This document shows positions 8,356 to 19,009 of a stretch of 64,000 nt of DNA, in pieces. Positions within the stretch are counted from its first letter, which is position 1. Each line of letters opens with the position of its first letter. This stretch comes from Neobacillus novalis NBRC 102450 (lineage in GTDB: Bacteria > Bacillota > Bacilli > Bacillales > Cytobacillaceae): the NCBI RefSeq assembly GCF_001591805.1, contig NZ_BCVP01000026.1:46723-110722 (forward strand), given 5' to 3'. The notes beneath the pieces are model-generated. The model saw only the letters and a list, made by a program, of their open reading frames with translations. It ran no database searches and had not been told where the DNA came from. Position numbers and translations under genes: made by a program.

Positions 8356-11300
8356 CTATTTCTTCTCTGGTTTTCCGGTGACAATCAGCTTCATGGTGGA
8401 AGTGGACTTGGCTTTTCCAGCAAAGTTTTCCGCCTCAGCAATGAGCGTATGTTGACCGTTAGGAAGGTTCAGCTCGATTGAGAACGTTCCGTCTATGGCC
8501 GCTTTCACAGTGCCGAGGAGGTTAATCTTATTGCCCGCTTGTTCATACACATGAACGGTTGTTCCGGCATCGGCTTTTCCTGTAACAATGGCCGGTTCAC
8601 TTTTTACCTTCTGATTGTCAACATCCCAGACCGGTGCATTTGGAAGCTGCTGTTCCGCATTCATCGACCAGCGTACCGCATTGGCAAACAGTCGTTTGCC
8701 GTCTGCCGTCCAGCCGTGTTCCGGACCGATGATATTGGTTGCAGTGAACGAGGACAGCAGCAGGTGCATATGGTCTATGCCCCTGAATTCATACGCAATC
8801 GCATTTCCTTTGTCCTCACCGTCGACGTTCAATCCTGCCAATGAGGTTCCGCTATAATTTTTGAATGTGGCATATGGGCTCTTTTCCGGATGGATTTTGA
8901 TCAAACCATTTTCATCCGCTTTAAGGCCTGCAAACAGCGGATGGTCCGCCAAGCTTTTCAGATAAACAGCCCCTTCATTGTAGCCCTGCTGATCTTGTTC
9001 CGGCACTCCTAGAGCCTGCTTCAGCAGCTGGATCGAGCCGTCTTTCATCCCCCATGTACCGGTAAAGATTAAGCTGACTTTATGCTCATCGCTTTTCTTG
9101 ATCAACTGGTCAACCTGTTCCTTCGTGCCGGTGTTCGTGTTGACCACCACAGCTTCGTATTTGTTTAACTGGCCAAGGAGATCCCAGCCTTTTTCTTCCG
9201 CAAAAATCCCTTGGTCGTTCAAGAACTTGCTTATCTCGCCGTTCAGGTCGCCGAGGACTGCCACTTCGATGGCATTCAGTTCAAGCTTCACGGTCAGATC
9301 CTCTTCCCCGACCTTGACTTCAGTCTTGGCCGGCAGATAGCCATCTTGGACCACTTCGATCATGTATTCACCCGGGAGCAGGTTTTCGAATACAAATGAT
9401 CCGTCAGAACTGCTCGCTGCGTTCCCTTTGAAATCCGGATCATCCTTTGGAATAAGCGTCACAGAAGCACCTGCGACCGGCGTACCAGTCTTTTTGTCGA
9501 CAACCATTCCCTTCAGGTTGGAGCCCTCAATTGCTTTCAGTACAAAATTCAATTCAAAGCTGCTCCCGGTTTTCATAATTTCTACTTGGCCGGTCTGTTC
9601 AGTAAAGCCTCGTGCCTGAACCTTCACATCGTATTTGCCGGTTCCAATGCCAATCCGGTAGCTTCCTGCAGAATTCGTTGTGGTTTTGACGTTCGTGCCC
9701 GGGATTGAGACAAGCGCATTGGCAATCGGCTTGCCCTGGGCATCTGTCACCACTCCTTTGATTTCACCCTGGCTTGCAATCAACGCATAATCGATGGCAT
9801 TCAGGTATAGCTGCACCGCATTTTCTGTCCAGCGTTCCTCAGGGTCGCCGTAGTTGCCGATATGCAGTGCCGACAACAGAATGTGTACGCTATTTGGCGA
9901 ACTGAACTTCACGGCGACAGATGCGCCGGCAGGTCCCTTTGCCGGATTGGTCAAGGTTCCAAGCGTCGTGCCGCTGTAATTTTCAAAGCTGGAATATTGG
10001 ACGGCTCCCTTAATATTTTGCAGGAGTGGAAACTCCTTACCAGCCTCAAAGCCACGGAAAATCGGATGGTTCTCGTCGACTCGGATGTTGAGTTCTTTAT
10101 CGACATAATTGGACGTTGTTTTTTCCGGGTCGCCATAGGCCTTTGAAAGCTCACTTATGGAACCGAAACCGTATTGGCCTGGGAAAATCATGCTGGTCTG
10201 ATGTTCGTTTGCTTTTTCGACCAATACCTTAAAACGGTCCTTCATTGTACTTGAGATGTCATTGGCAATGATCAGCTTGTAATCTCCAATCTTCTCAATC
10301 AGCGTTTCAAAATCGGTGTACGGATAAAATTCAAAGTCATAGCCGTACGCCTTTATGAATGGAACAATTTTCGCTTCATTATACGGATTGGCAAGGATAG
10401 CAATTTTCTGGGAAGCAACCATCGATACATTGAGTGTTGCTGTTTGCCCCTCGACAATCTGAACTGTTTCAAATATTGGCTTGTAGCCTGATGCACTGAT
10501 GCGAACCTCATATGAGCCATTCTGCAACGTTAACTCGTATTCCCCTGCAGCACTGGTTTTCACCACGGCAGGAGTTCCCAGGACTTCAACGGCAGCGCCG
10601 GCAATCACATTCTTCGTTACGGCATCGCTGATTTTCCCCTTCAGTATGCCGGCATTTTGAGATTGAATCGTGAAGGCTTCATTCAACACCTGGCCATTCT
10701 TTATGGAAACAGTAAATTCTTTTTCGTGATGGCCGAAAGCCTTTACCGAAACCGTGTAGGTTCCAGTTTCAAGCGCTGTAAAGAATGTTCCCTGTTCATC
10801 GGAGATCAGCTTTTTGCCCGTTTCTTTAATAATCGCCTCTCCTTTTACCTTGATGCCCTTTTCGTTCTGGATGATTCCGTGCAGTTCTCCTACAAGTGGG
10901 GCCTTCTCGGCAAGAGCCCATTCAATGGCGTTCATAAGCAGTTTTTCCCTGCCGGCGTCAAAGAGTGCCGGATCGCCTGGTTGGAAAACGTTGCTGATGG
11001 TCATATTCGCCAGCAGGATCTCCAATGATTCACTTGTCCGCCCCTTGTAGGCCACCATCGAACCTTTTTCGCCGGTCTGTGATTGTTCAAAAGCGACGAC
11101 TGTTTTTCCGGAATAGCCATTGAATCCGTAATAGTAACCGGATTTAACTGGGATGTCGATTACATCTCCGGCCTTAAAGCCTGCCGCCAATGGATGATCT
11201 TCGGTTACGATGCCTTTTGAGCCGGTTTTATTCGTGCCGTCAAAAATGGACGAAGGATCTCCATCATACTCGTACAAATAACGGATCGAGCCGCGGCCGC

Positions 11301-14300
11301 CGGCTTGGCCGGTCCAGATGACTGATTTGCGCTTTTTGTCCAATGCTTCCTGGAATGCCTTAAATTCTGCTTTTTTCGGCACCACTTCCGGCTTATAATC
11401 TGAGTTCGCGAACACAAGGTCGACCCCATCAAGCTTGTCAATATCCTTGAAGTCGAGGTATACCACTTTATAACCTCGTCCCTCTAAGTATTGTTTAAAG
11501 GAAGTTCCAGAGGCTGTTAGGTCGACAATCAGCCCAATCGTTGAGGAAGGACTAAGTTTCACACTTAAAGCAAGCTTTTCCCCTTTAACGATCTTGACTG
11601 AAACATCCTTGCGGACAAACCCTTCTTTTTCCACACGGACCGTGTAGGTGCCCGGTTCGATTTTCGAAAGGCTGAACTGCCCCTGGGTATTAGAATCGGT
11701 CGACCTCGGTTTGCCGATTAGCGTCACCTTGGCGCCAGAAATCGCATTTCCGTCCTTTTCGTTCTCGACCGTACCGGCAATCGACCCAACATCACCGGCC
11801 ACTTCCATTGAAATCGTCTGCGGTTCCCCATCAACTTCTGCTTTCAATTTAACTGATTCCGTCTTATACCCATAAGCACTAATACTCACATCATACGTGC
11901 CATCGAGGATGGCAATCGAGAATCCACCGGTGGTAGAATCGGATTGCGTTTCAAAAGGCTGGCCATTTACTTTGATGTCAGCCTTCAGCGGTTCGCCGTC
12001 TTCATCGAGGATGGTCCCTTTCAAAACAGGAAATTTTACATTAGCTGCCCAAAGGATGGCATTGAGCAAGATCTGCTTTCCTTCCTGGGTATAGTCCTTT
12101 GAACCATGGTACGACGAGAATCCGTGGCCGCCCATTAACAGTTCCACACTATTTTCGGTCCTTGGCTTATACGCGATTCCAAGCCCGTCTGTTGTGGATG
12201 AACCATCAAGGCCGATTTCTGCGAGCGGATAGCCACTGTAATTTTTAAAATAAGCAAAGGTACTTGCGGCAGGTGTCAAAATTTTAATCGCATCACCGGC
12301 TTTTGCACCGCCAAAGATAGGATGCTCTGCCATGACTTTGTAAATTGCCGCCTGTGTTGTGCTCCGGACGGTTGTCCGGGATTCAGGGTCCTTCCTGTAG
12401 TTGACCAGGTGGTTGAGGCCTGAACCGCTCCAGTAGTTATCGCCAAATATCACGCTCGTTCCCGCTGCGTCGGCTGCTTTCATTGTATTTTCAAAAGCGG
12501 TTTTGGTAAATCCAATCGTGCTTGGCTCGTTGAGGAAGACCACATCAAATTCAGCCATTCGCGTCGGTAGGTCGGCAGGCTGGATCTCGACAGCCGTGAT
12601 GCCGAATTCCTTGAGCAATGCTTTAAAGCTGGTGTCACTTGTATAGTGGTCCCCTACGACAGCAACCGATGGCATCGTATGAAGCTTCACATCGATGTCG
12701 CCTGAATGGCGGGCAATGTCCACCTTCTCCGAGTAGATAATATATCCCTCTTTTTTGAAGGTAAGTGTATACGTTTCTTCCTGAAGCCCTGTCAGCTGGT
12801 AACGGCCGTTCGCTGCGGACTGAGTTTCTGCTGCTATTGCCCCGGCAGCATTCGTGGCTGCTATTTTCACTCCTTCAATTTCAAGGTTTGTCAACCCATC
12901 CGTAACCACGCCGGACAAGCTTCCTCTTTCCGAGTTTCCAAGCTTAACGGCTACTTCGGCAGGCTTGCCTTTCTCTGATGTGAACGTTCCAGTATAGGTG
13001 CCATAGCCTTTGCCGCGCACCTCAAGGGTAAAGGTGCCTTCATCATGGAAAAATTCAAATTCCCCATTTGCGCTGCTCTCCACCTTCACACCTGTTTCGA
13101 CTACTTCAATACTCGCTTCGACCGGTTCTCCGGCGGCATTCACGATTGTTCCGGATACTTTTCCGAACTGGGAGCTGTACAGCCAGTCAAGACTATTCAA
13201 GAGAATTTGTTTCTGTCCTAGCATCCAGTCATCGGCTGTTTCCCATGGTACAGAAGCAAAACTCGACAACAAGAGATGGGCGCTATTTTCCGAGACGGCC
13301 TGATAGGCAACGCCGGACCCAACATAGCCAATTTTCGCGGCGCCGATTTTGCCAAGCGTCCGGCCTGTGTAGTTATTGAACCAGGCAAAGTCCGCATTAT
13401 TCATCAGCAGCGGGATCTCACTCCCCGCCTTGTAACCCTTCAAAATCGGATGCTCGGCCTCCACCTTCAGCCTCACTTCGCCTTCATTATAACTGTGGCC
13501 AAGGTCACTTGGATTTTGGTAATAATCCTTCAGCTGGTGGATGGAACCATAGCTTTGTCCCCATTGGTCGGTAAAAATAATGCTCACATTATGCTTGCTT
13601 GCTTCATTAATTAGATTCGTAACTTCTTTCTCTGTCGGGATTAATCCATCCGTGCCATATGCGCCGTTCAGGTATAATACCTTGTAACGGCCGATATCAT
13701 TGACAACATCCCAGTCCCGTTCTTCCGCATGATAGCCGCTCGCTTCGAGGAGCTTGGTGATGTCGCCTTTATAGTCATTCAGGACCGCCACATCAATTGG
13801 CTGCAACTCAAAGATGAGTGTTGCATTTTCACCCGACTTTACAGCAATTTTACTGGTGCCGTCCTTAAATCCGCCCAGCGAAAATGCAATGTCCCATGTG
13901 CCTTCGAAGACGTCTTCTTTAGCAAACATGCCATCGTCATCCGTCACGCCGTGAATTCCGGCAGACTTCATGTCGATATTAACGCCTTTGAGCGATTTGC
14001 CTGTACGTTTATCCTTGACGGCAATCGATAGCGAGCCTTTCTTCGCATCCTCAAGCTGGTAATCTTTCGTGAGCTTATAGCCGGATACAAACTGGACCTT
14101 CTCGCTGATCTGCTTTTTGCCATAAAGCGAAATGAGGACCGTGTATTCACCTGGAGCATGCTTCAGCACAAAGCTGCCGTCTGCTTCCGCTGCCGTTGTT
14201 TCACCGGTTTCTTCGACCGTCAGCGTTCCTTTGACCGGCTGGCCGTTCGCATCCTTCAAGGACCCAGTAAGAATACCGGGAGACTGATAGCTTACAATAC

Positions 14301-17300
14301 CTTTTAAATGTGGGAGGATCACCTGGCCTGGCAGGATTGGAATTCCCGATGTGCTGTAAACCGGAAGAATGATATCCTTTAGCCTTTCACCGGTAAAAAC
14401 GTCCAGAACCGATACGGAACCGGTCGTGGAAGCAAAGAACAGCAGGCCGTTCGCCGTTACCGAACCGCTATTCAATGTTGTTCCGACAGATGTGTTGCTC
14501 CACAATTCTTTCCCCGTTTCCTTATCGAATGCACGCAGATTGGACTGCACTGCTGATCCCATGATGACCATATTTTCATAGACAATCGGCGATCCCGCCT
14601 GGGTATCTCCGATCCCGGGAACCTTCCATTTTTCTGCTCCTGCCTGAGCATCTAATGCATACAGTGTGCCGCCGTCAGTATCGAAATTGATGCCTGTAAA
14701 GTAAAGGACTCCGTTGTCGTACACAGGCTTAGAGGCAATCCCTTCTCCGGATAGTTTTTTCTGCCACACTTCAGTGCCGTCTTTTATTTTCAAAGCACGA
14801 ATCGTTTGGTTGTCATAGCTGCCAACATAAATCAAGCCATTCCCGATGCTTGGCCCAAAATAAGTCGGTGCGCCCAGCTTTACGCTCCACAGCTTACTGC
14901 CCGTTTCAGGGTTCAATGCATGTAAATGCGCATTTTCCGTAAGGTCTGAGGATACGAAAAGAGTGCTTTCATAGTAAACAGGAGATTCATAGATTGCCAT
15001 TACCCCGACCGTTGTACTCCATTTGATGCTGCCGGATGCGAGGTCAAGCGCATAAATCTTCCCATCCTGGCCGCCGGAAAGGTAGACTGTGTTTTGTTCA
15101 ATGGTCGGTGACGAACGGTTCATGCTGCCAACCCTGACAGACCATCGTTCCTTGCCTGACTTGGAATCGAGTCCAACGACCCAGCCCCTGTCTGTAGTTA
15201 AAACTATATAACCATTAGCGGCGGCAGGTGTGGAGAAAAGGATGTCACCTTTTCCTTCCGCACTATATTCCCAGGACTTTTCCAGGGAAGCTGCGTCAAT
15301 TGCGTTGCCGGAGACGGCATTACGCTGGGCATTCCCATTTGCCATGCCCCACTGTTTGCTTGGTGCGGCTGCAAGCCTCTGAACCTTCAGTTCGAGCGTG
15401 ATATTTTTGTTTACAGTCAGTTCCTCTGCTTTGCCTTTGATGCCCTCACCTGTTACCTGCATTTCATAGGCCGCTGCCGGAACCCGCTTGATTTCAAAAT
15501 TGCCTCCCTCGTCTGTCCGGATGGCGGAAAAAGGCGTGTTTTTTATTCGGATAAACGCATATGGAACCGGCTTGCCGGACTCGTCAACAACTTTTCCGTT
15601 GACGGTATAGGCCTCCGCTTCTTCAAGGACAAAGTTGGCATTCGTTACTTCGCCTTTCTTAAGGGTGACTGTTCCTTCATATGTCTTGTAGCCAAAGGAA
15701 GTAACCGTTATTTTATGAGAGCCTTCCCTAATTTTAAAAGAAAAGCTGCCATCCTTCGTGATTTGGTAGGAGAGACCTTCAGCATCTATGTTCATATTCG
15801 ATGCGATTGGCTCACCCTTTTTGTTTTTTACAGTCCCCTTCAATTCACCGGCAAAAACCGCTTCGGTGACCGCCTGGTAAATATTGATGATCCCGCTACC
15901 ATAGGAATCGTTTGGCAGGGTTCCCATATGAGGATCCTTGCGGGCTGTATCCTTCAGGATTTTTTTAACGTCATCAACTGTCAGCTTCGGGTTTGCCTGG
16001 TAAAGAAGCGCAATCGCTCCGGTAACATGCGGTGTGGCCATTGATGTCCCGCTGATTGTGTTATATTTTCCTTTATTTAATTTACCTGGCCATGCCGAAT
16101 AAATCTGGTGGCCCGGGGCGGAAATATCCGGCTTGATGATCTGCTTCCTTTCGCCATTGCCATCCTCCCAGTAAACCGGGCCTCTGCTAGAGAATGAGGC
16201 CGTTTGGTCAAACATATCAGTGGCTCCGACGGCAAACGTTTCCGGGAAGCTGCCCGGTGATCCGATCGTCTGGGACCCCGGCCCGTCATTTCCCGCAGCA
16301 AAGGAGGGAAAAATGCCTGCTGCGATCCAGGCTTTCACATCTTCATAGAATTCGAGAGTGTATGTATTCGAATTCCCCCAAGAATTGTTGACAACGTTCG
16401 GCGCTTTGGATGGGTCTCCTCCTGGTGCAAGGAACCATTGGAATGCCTGGTGGATGCCCGAAAGAGTGGCATTCCCGCTGTCGTTGAAAATTTTGGCTGC
16501 AATCCATTCCGCTCTAGGAGCAACGCCGATTGGCTCACCGTCGCCGCCTCCCACTGCCGTCCCGGCAACGTGGGTACCATGGCCATTCCCGTCATTTGGT
16601 GTTGAATAATTTTGACCTGACAAGTCGATCCAGGAATATTGCTGATTGCCGTCACGGCCGCGGTAATTCTTTCTTAGGGCTTCATGATTTCCGTCAACTC
16701 CGGAATCCATGATGCCAACTACAATTCCTTCGCCCTTAAGCCCGTATTGCCCCCAGACTTTTGGTGCGAAAATTTTCTCAAGGCCCCACTCCGGAAGCCT
16801 TGGCGGAGCATCCTCGACCGTGATTTCAGGAACACTTATTATTCCATCCAGTGAAATTTCTTCGATGTCATCCCGCTGCTTCAGCTCATCGTATGCTTCC
16901 TTCGTCACAGTAGCGGAAAGACCATTGATAATCCACAATGTTTCCTTTTTCTTGGCTTTTCCTTTTGATTCCATCGCCTTTAGTGCCTGATGAATTCCTT
17001 TTTGCGAGTTGTCGGCTTTTTGTGTGAGGTGATCTTTGATGGCTTTGATTTTATCGGTACGGTTCTTCATTTGTTTCATCTGGGGGTAAATAGCCTGGAG
17101 GTCTGGTTGGTTTTTCATTTTGATGATGACGTCGACTTCACTGTTTTTCTTGAACGCTTCCTTTAGTGTTGCTTCCGATTTCTCTTTTTTGTCTGCTGCT
17201 TCTTCAAGCGGCAAAGGTTTGATTCCAAGGCCGGTTAAAAGGTTGGAAAGTTCGTTCGTGTCGGTATCCACACTTTTTTCAAGCCCTTCATGTTTCGGTT

Positions 17301-17475
17301 CAGCAGCCCTGGCATCCTGCTCCCGCTTCTTTTCCAACTGAAGCTCCTCTTTGGAAAAAGAGGAAGTCTTGGCTTCTGCCAGTGCTGCCTGGGGAGCAAA
17401 CGTGGAAAACAGGATGAATAGTGACAAAAGTACAGCAAACCATTCTCTCTTTGATTTTTTTCGCAAAAACGACAA
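8356..17475 (-). CDS. Giant secreted multidomain S8 (subtilisin-like) protease
   Basis: About 3,039 residues from a TTG at 17475 with AGGAGG nine bases upstream; the longer ATG frame (17547) lacks an RBS. A signal peptide (KREWFAVLLSLFILF, cleavage after ALA near residue 34) is followed by a propeptide and the catalytic domain with Asp257 (VVGIMDSGVDG), His299 (NGHGTHVAG), oxyanion Asn396 (AAGNDGPG) and Ser478 (SGTSMATPH). Next come two carboxypeptidase-regulatory-like beta domains, a PQQ-type WD-like propeller (about residues 710-1050), then five repeats of a Rossmann-like module (each starting VAVLNDY, VAVVGDHY, IGLIVD, IAILANPY, VAVLGD) separated by regulatory-like beta domains, and a C-terminal Ig-like domain. 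There is no LPXTG or SLH anchor, so it is probably released or wall-trapped. Base composition is visibly GC-richer than its neighbours, hinting at a different origin. It probably degrades extracellular protein; the propeller and repeats may bind substrate or surface polymers. Confidence 0.93.
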   Translation of the reverse strand: MSFLRKKSKREWFAVLLSLFILFSTFAPQAALAEAKTSSFSKEELQLEKKREQDARAAEPKHEGLEKSVDTDTNELSNLLTGLGIKPLPLEEAADKKEKSEATLKEAFKKNSEVDVIIKMKNQPDLQAIYPQMKQMKNRTDKIKAIKDHLTQKADNSQKGIHQALKAMESKGKAKKKETLWIINGLSATVTKEAYDELKQRDDIEEISLDGIISVPEITVEDAPPRLPEWGLEKIFAPKVWGQYGLKGEGIVVGIMDSGVDGNHEALRKNYRGRDGNQQYSWIDLSGQNYSTPNDGNGHGTHVAGTAVGGGDGEPIGVAPRAEWIAAKIFNDSGNATLSGIHQAFQWFLAPGGDPSKAPNVVNNSWGNSNTYTLEFYEDVKAWIAAGIFPSFAAGNDGPGSQTIGSPGSFPETFAVGATDMFDQTASFSSRGPVYWEDGNGERKQIIKPDISAPGHQIYSAWPGKLNKGKYNTISGTSMATPHVTGAIALLYQANPKLTVDDVKKILKDTARKDPHMGTLPNDSYGSGIINIYQAVTEAVFAGELKGTVKNKKGEPIASNMNIDAEGLSYQITKDGSFSFKIREGSHKITVTSFGYKTYEGTVTLKKGEVTNANFVLEEAEAYTVNGKVVDESGKPVPYAFIRIKNTPFSAIRTDEGGNFEIKRVPAAAYEMQVTGEGIKGKAEELTVNKNITLELKVQRLAAAPSKQWGMANGNAQRNAVSGNAIDAASLEKSWEYSAEGKGDILFSTPAAANGYIVLTTDRGWVVGLDSKSGKERWSVRVGSMNRSSPTIEQNTVYLSGGQDGKIYALDLASGSIKWSTTVGVMAIYESPVYYESTLFVSSDLTENAHLHALNPETGSKLWSVKLGAPTYFGPSIGNGLIYVGSYDNQTIRALKIKDGTEVWQKKLSGEGIASKPVYDNGVLYFTGINFDTDGGTLYALDAQAGAEKWKVPGIGDTQAGSPIVYENMVIMGSAVQSNLRAFDKETGKELWSNTSVGTTLNSGSVTANGLLFFASTTGSVSVLDVFTGERLKDIILPVYSTSGIPILPGQVILPHLKGIVSYQSPGILTGSLKDANGQPVKGTLTVEETGETTAAEADGSFVLKHAPGEYTVLISLYGKKQISEKVQFVSGYKLTKDYQLEDAKKGSLSIAVKDKRTGKSLKGVNIDMKSAGIHGVTDDDGMFAKEDVFEGTWDIAFSLGGFKDGTSKIAVKSGENATLIFELQPIDVAVLNDYKGDITKLLEASGYHAEERDWDVVNDIGRYKVLYLNGAYGTDGLIPTEKEVTNLINEASKHNVSIIFTDQWGQSYGSIHQLKDYYQNPSDLGHSYNEGEVRLKVEAEHPILKGYKAGSEIPLLMNNADFAWFNNYTGRTLGKIGAAKIGYVGSGVAYQAVSENSAHLLLSSFASVPWETADDWMLGQKQILLNSLDWLYSSQFGKVSGTIVNAAGEPVEASIEVVETGVKVESSANGEFEFFHDEGTFTLEVRGKGYGTYTGTFTSEKGKPAEVAVKLGNSERGSLSGVVTDGLTNLEIEGVKIAATNAAGAIAAETQSAANGRYQLTGLQEETYTLTFKKEGYIIYSEKVDIARHSGDIDVKLHTMPSVAVVGDHYTSDTSFKALLKEFGITAVEIQPADLPTRMAEFDVVFLNEPSTIGFTKTAFENTMKAADAAGTSVIFGDNYWSGSGLNHLVNYRKDPESRTTVRSTTQAAIYKVMAEHPIFGGAKAGDAIKILTPAASTFAYFKNYSGYPLAEIGLDGSSTTDGLGIAYKPRTENSVELLMGGHGFSSYHGSKDYTQEGKQILLNAILWAANVKFPVLKGTILDEDGEPLKADIKVNGQPFETQSDSTTGGFSIAILDGTYDVSISAYGYKTESVKLKAEVDGEPQTISMEVAGDVGSIAGTVENEKDGNAISGAKVTLIGKPRSTDSNTQGQFSLSKIEPGTYTVRVEKEGFVRKDVSVKIVKGEKLALSVKLSPSSTIGLIVDLTASGTSFKQYLEGRGYKVVYLDFKDIDKLDGVDLVFANSDYKPEVVPKKAEFKAFQEALDKKRKSVIWTGQAGGRGSIRYLYEYDGDPSSIFDGTNKTGSKGIVTEDHPLAAGFKAGDVIDIPVKSGYYYGFNGYSGKTVVAFEQSQTGEKGSMVAYKGRTSESLEILLANMTISNVFQPGDPALFDAGREKLLMNAIEWALAEKAPLVGELHGIIQNEKGIKVKGEAIIKETGKKLISDEQGTFFTALETGTYTVSVKAFGHHEKEFTVSIKNGQVLNEAFTIQSQNAGILKGKISDAVTKNVIAGAAVEVLGTPAVVKTSAAGEYELTLQNGSYEVRISASGYKPIFETVQIVEGQTATLNVSMVASQKIAILANPYNEAKIVPFIKAYGYDFEFYPYTDFETLIEKIGDYKLIIANDISSTMKDRFKVLVEKANEHQTSMIFPGQYGFGSISELSKAYGDPEKTTSNYVDKELNIRVDENHPIFRGFEAGKEFPLLQNIKGAVQYSSFENYSGTTLGTLTNPAKGPAGASVAVKFSSPNSVHILLSALHIGNYGDPEERWTENAVQLYLNAIDYALIASQGEIKGVVTDAQGKPIANALVSIPGTNVKTTTNSAGSYRIGIGTGKYDVKVQARGFTEQTGQVEIMKTGSSFELNFVLKAIEGSNLKGMVVDKKTGTPVAGASVTLIPKDDPDFKGNAASSSDGSFVFENLLPGEYMIEVVQDGYLPAKTEVKVGEEDLTVKLELNAIEVAVLGDLNGEISKFLNDQGIFAEEKGWDLLGQLNKYEAVVVNTNTGTKEQVDQLIKKSDEHKVSLIFTGTWGMKDGSIQLLKQALGVPEQDQQGYNEGAVYLKSLADHPLFAGLKADENGLIKIHPEKSPYATFKNYSGTSLAGLNVDGEDKGNAIAYEFRGIDHMHLLLSSFTATNIIGPEHGWTADGKRLFANAVRWSMNAEQQLPNAPVWDVDNQKVKSEPAIVTGKADAGTTVHVYEQAGNKINLLGTVKAAIDGTFSIELNLPNGQHTLIAEAENFAGKAKSTSTMKLIVTGKPEKK

Positions 17476-17655
17476 AAAACTACACCTCCTAGGATTTGTT
17501 AATCGAAAGAATTCTTCAAAGATATTGGAAATTCCTTCTAAAAACACAAATTCCCCGAAGATTCCGACAAAAATGATTCCGGAGTCCTGCCTGCTATTTA
17601 TTTAATGGGAAAAAAGGCATGTTCTGAAAAAAGGAGCGTTTAATGACCTAAGAAT

Positions 17656-17704
17656 AGAAGGAGCGGCTAAATAGGCCAATACGGCAAATTCAGCTGCTCC
17701 TTCT
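17656..17704 (-). terminator. Terminator after the amidohydrolase gene
   Basis: AGAAGGAGC and GCTCCTTCT arms around an extended loop, 30-80 bases after the stop on the minus strand. Confidence 0.65.
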
Positions 17705-17733
17705 TTATTGTGGCAATTTTTTAACTAATCTTT

Positions 17734-18600
17734 TTATAGAATTTTTAATAAACCTAAGAAGTTTTTTCCTAGGATAAATTCCTTTTGGTTATCAGAAATT
17801 TGAAGTGTATCAATCCAATTTTTCTTAGTCGAATAGTCATATTTATTAAATTTTTTCATTCCATATGGTCCGTCGCAGCCATAAAGGATTTTACGATATC
17901 CTAAAGATTCCACTGCCTGCTTCACTATAGATGGATTAAGATAATCACTTGAAGTGTCTAAAAAAACATTTGGCTGATTTCTTACGTATTTCCATAGTTT
18001 TTTCCAAAAGGGAATACCGGCATGAGCGTAAATTAATTTAAGTTTAGGGTAATTTTCAGGTAAATATTTATAGGAGTCTAGTTCTGAAGATAGATGAATA
18101 ATCATAGGTATGCCCTTTGATTCGCACATAGCCGCAACTGGACTAAGAGCCTTAATACTATATGCATGCATGAACGGATGAGCTTTCACTCCAATAAAAC
18201 CAGGTTTATTTAGATATAATTCTACTTCATCCACTGATTCGGGGATCATTGGGTTCACTGCTACCCAGCCCAGGAACCGGTCTGGAAATCGATCAATGGC
18301 AGCAGCAACAATATCATTGCTCGGCTTGGTAAAAATCTTGTATGAATTGCCGTAAAGTTTCATATAGCCATCCTTTACTAGACCATCATAAATTTTGAAT
18401 CCAATTTGAGGTGTATATAGAATTAGAAAACGAAATAAGCGTTGTAAATTATGTTGAAAATTGCTATCCGCTTCAAACATTGTTTCGTTCATGGGGGCAA
18501 TTAGCGCTGTTTTTGTTACATCATTTTTATCCATACCCTCTATCATTTTTTCTAGAGTCAGCATTGTTTCGTCCACATGAAAATGGCAATCAACAATCAT
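17734..18600 (-). CDS. Amidohydrolase-2 family metal-dependent hydrolase
   Basis: 288 residues from ATG 18600, chosen because GGGGAGG lies six bases upstream and the protein then starts MIVDCHFHVDE with the family HxH metal motif. Further motifs of the TIM-barrel amidohydrolase-2 family follow: GVKAHPFMHAY, MIIHLSSE, LIYAHAGIPFW and a C-terminal LYGCDGPYG with the conserved Asp. Members are decarboxylases or hydrolases of small carboxylates and lactones; the substrate cannot be told. The gene stands alone with its own terminator. Confidence 0.88.
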   Translation of the reverse strand: MIVDCHFHVDETMLTLEKMIEGMDKNDVTKTALIAPMNETMFEADSNFQHNLQRLFRFLILYTPQIGFKIYDGLVKDGYMKLYGNSYKIFTKPSNDIVAAAIDRFPDRFLGWVAVNPMIPESVDEVELYLNKPGFIGVKAHPFMHAYSIKALSPVAAMCESKGIPMIIHLSSELDSYKYLPENYPKLKLIYAHAGIPFWKKLWKYVRNQPNVFLDTSSDYLNPSIVKQAVESLGYRKILYGCDGPYGMKKFNKYDYSTKKNWIDTLQISDNQKEFILGKNFLGLLKIL

Positions 18601-19009
18601 TTTAATCCTCCCCTTATCCACTGCACTTTTTTCATTTTGCCGCCCTCTATTACTCAATTACATTTTCTAGCTCTGGAACTGACAGTCTATTATAATTTTT
18701 TAGGTCCATTCAGAATTCACCTAACCTTTATTGGACTTTATATTCAGGTTTCAAATAGTTGATGCCAGAAACTTTGCTAGTAACCATACATTTTAAATAT
18801 TTTTCTACAAATAAGAGAATCACCGTTTGGTTTACCGTGTTAATTTGTCCAAAAAAGGGGGTTTTTTTCTGTTTTTTATAAAATATGGAGATTAATGTAG
18901 ATAACTTTTTTACCGTGCAGGCAGGAAAAAATCATTCCGCTACAAAATAGTAAAGAAAACGGAACAGATGTCAAACGAGTAAGTTGAAAGGTGGTCATGA
19001 TCCCTGAGT
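18601..19009. other. Intergenic stretch, no gene seen
   Basis: AT-rich DNA upstream of the amidohydrolase. No convincing coding frame or strong stem-loop. It holds the promoter region of the amidohydrolase (minus) and possibly of the short ORF at 19010 (plus). Confidence 0.4.

Noticed and set aside
8539..17341. Many plus-strand ORFs of 60-123 codons opposite the protease gene
   Set aside because: They are shadows of a long GC-richer gene; none has a family motif or RBS.
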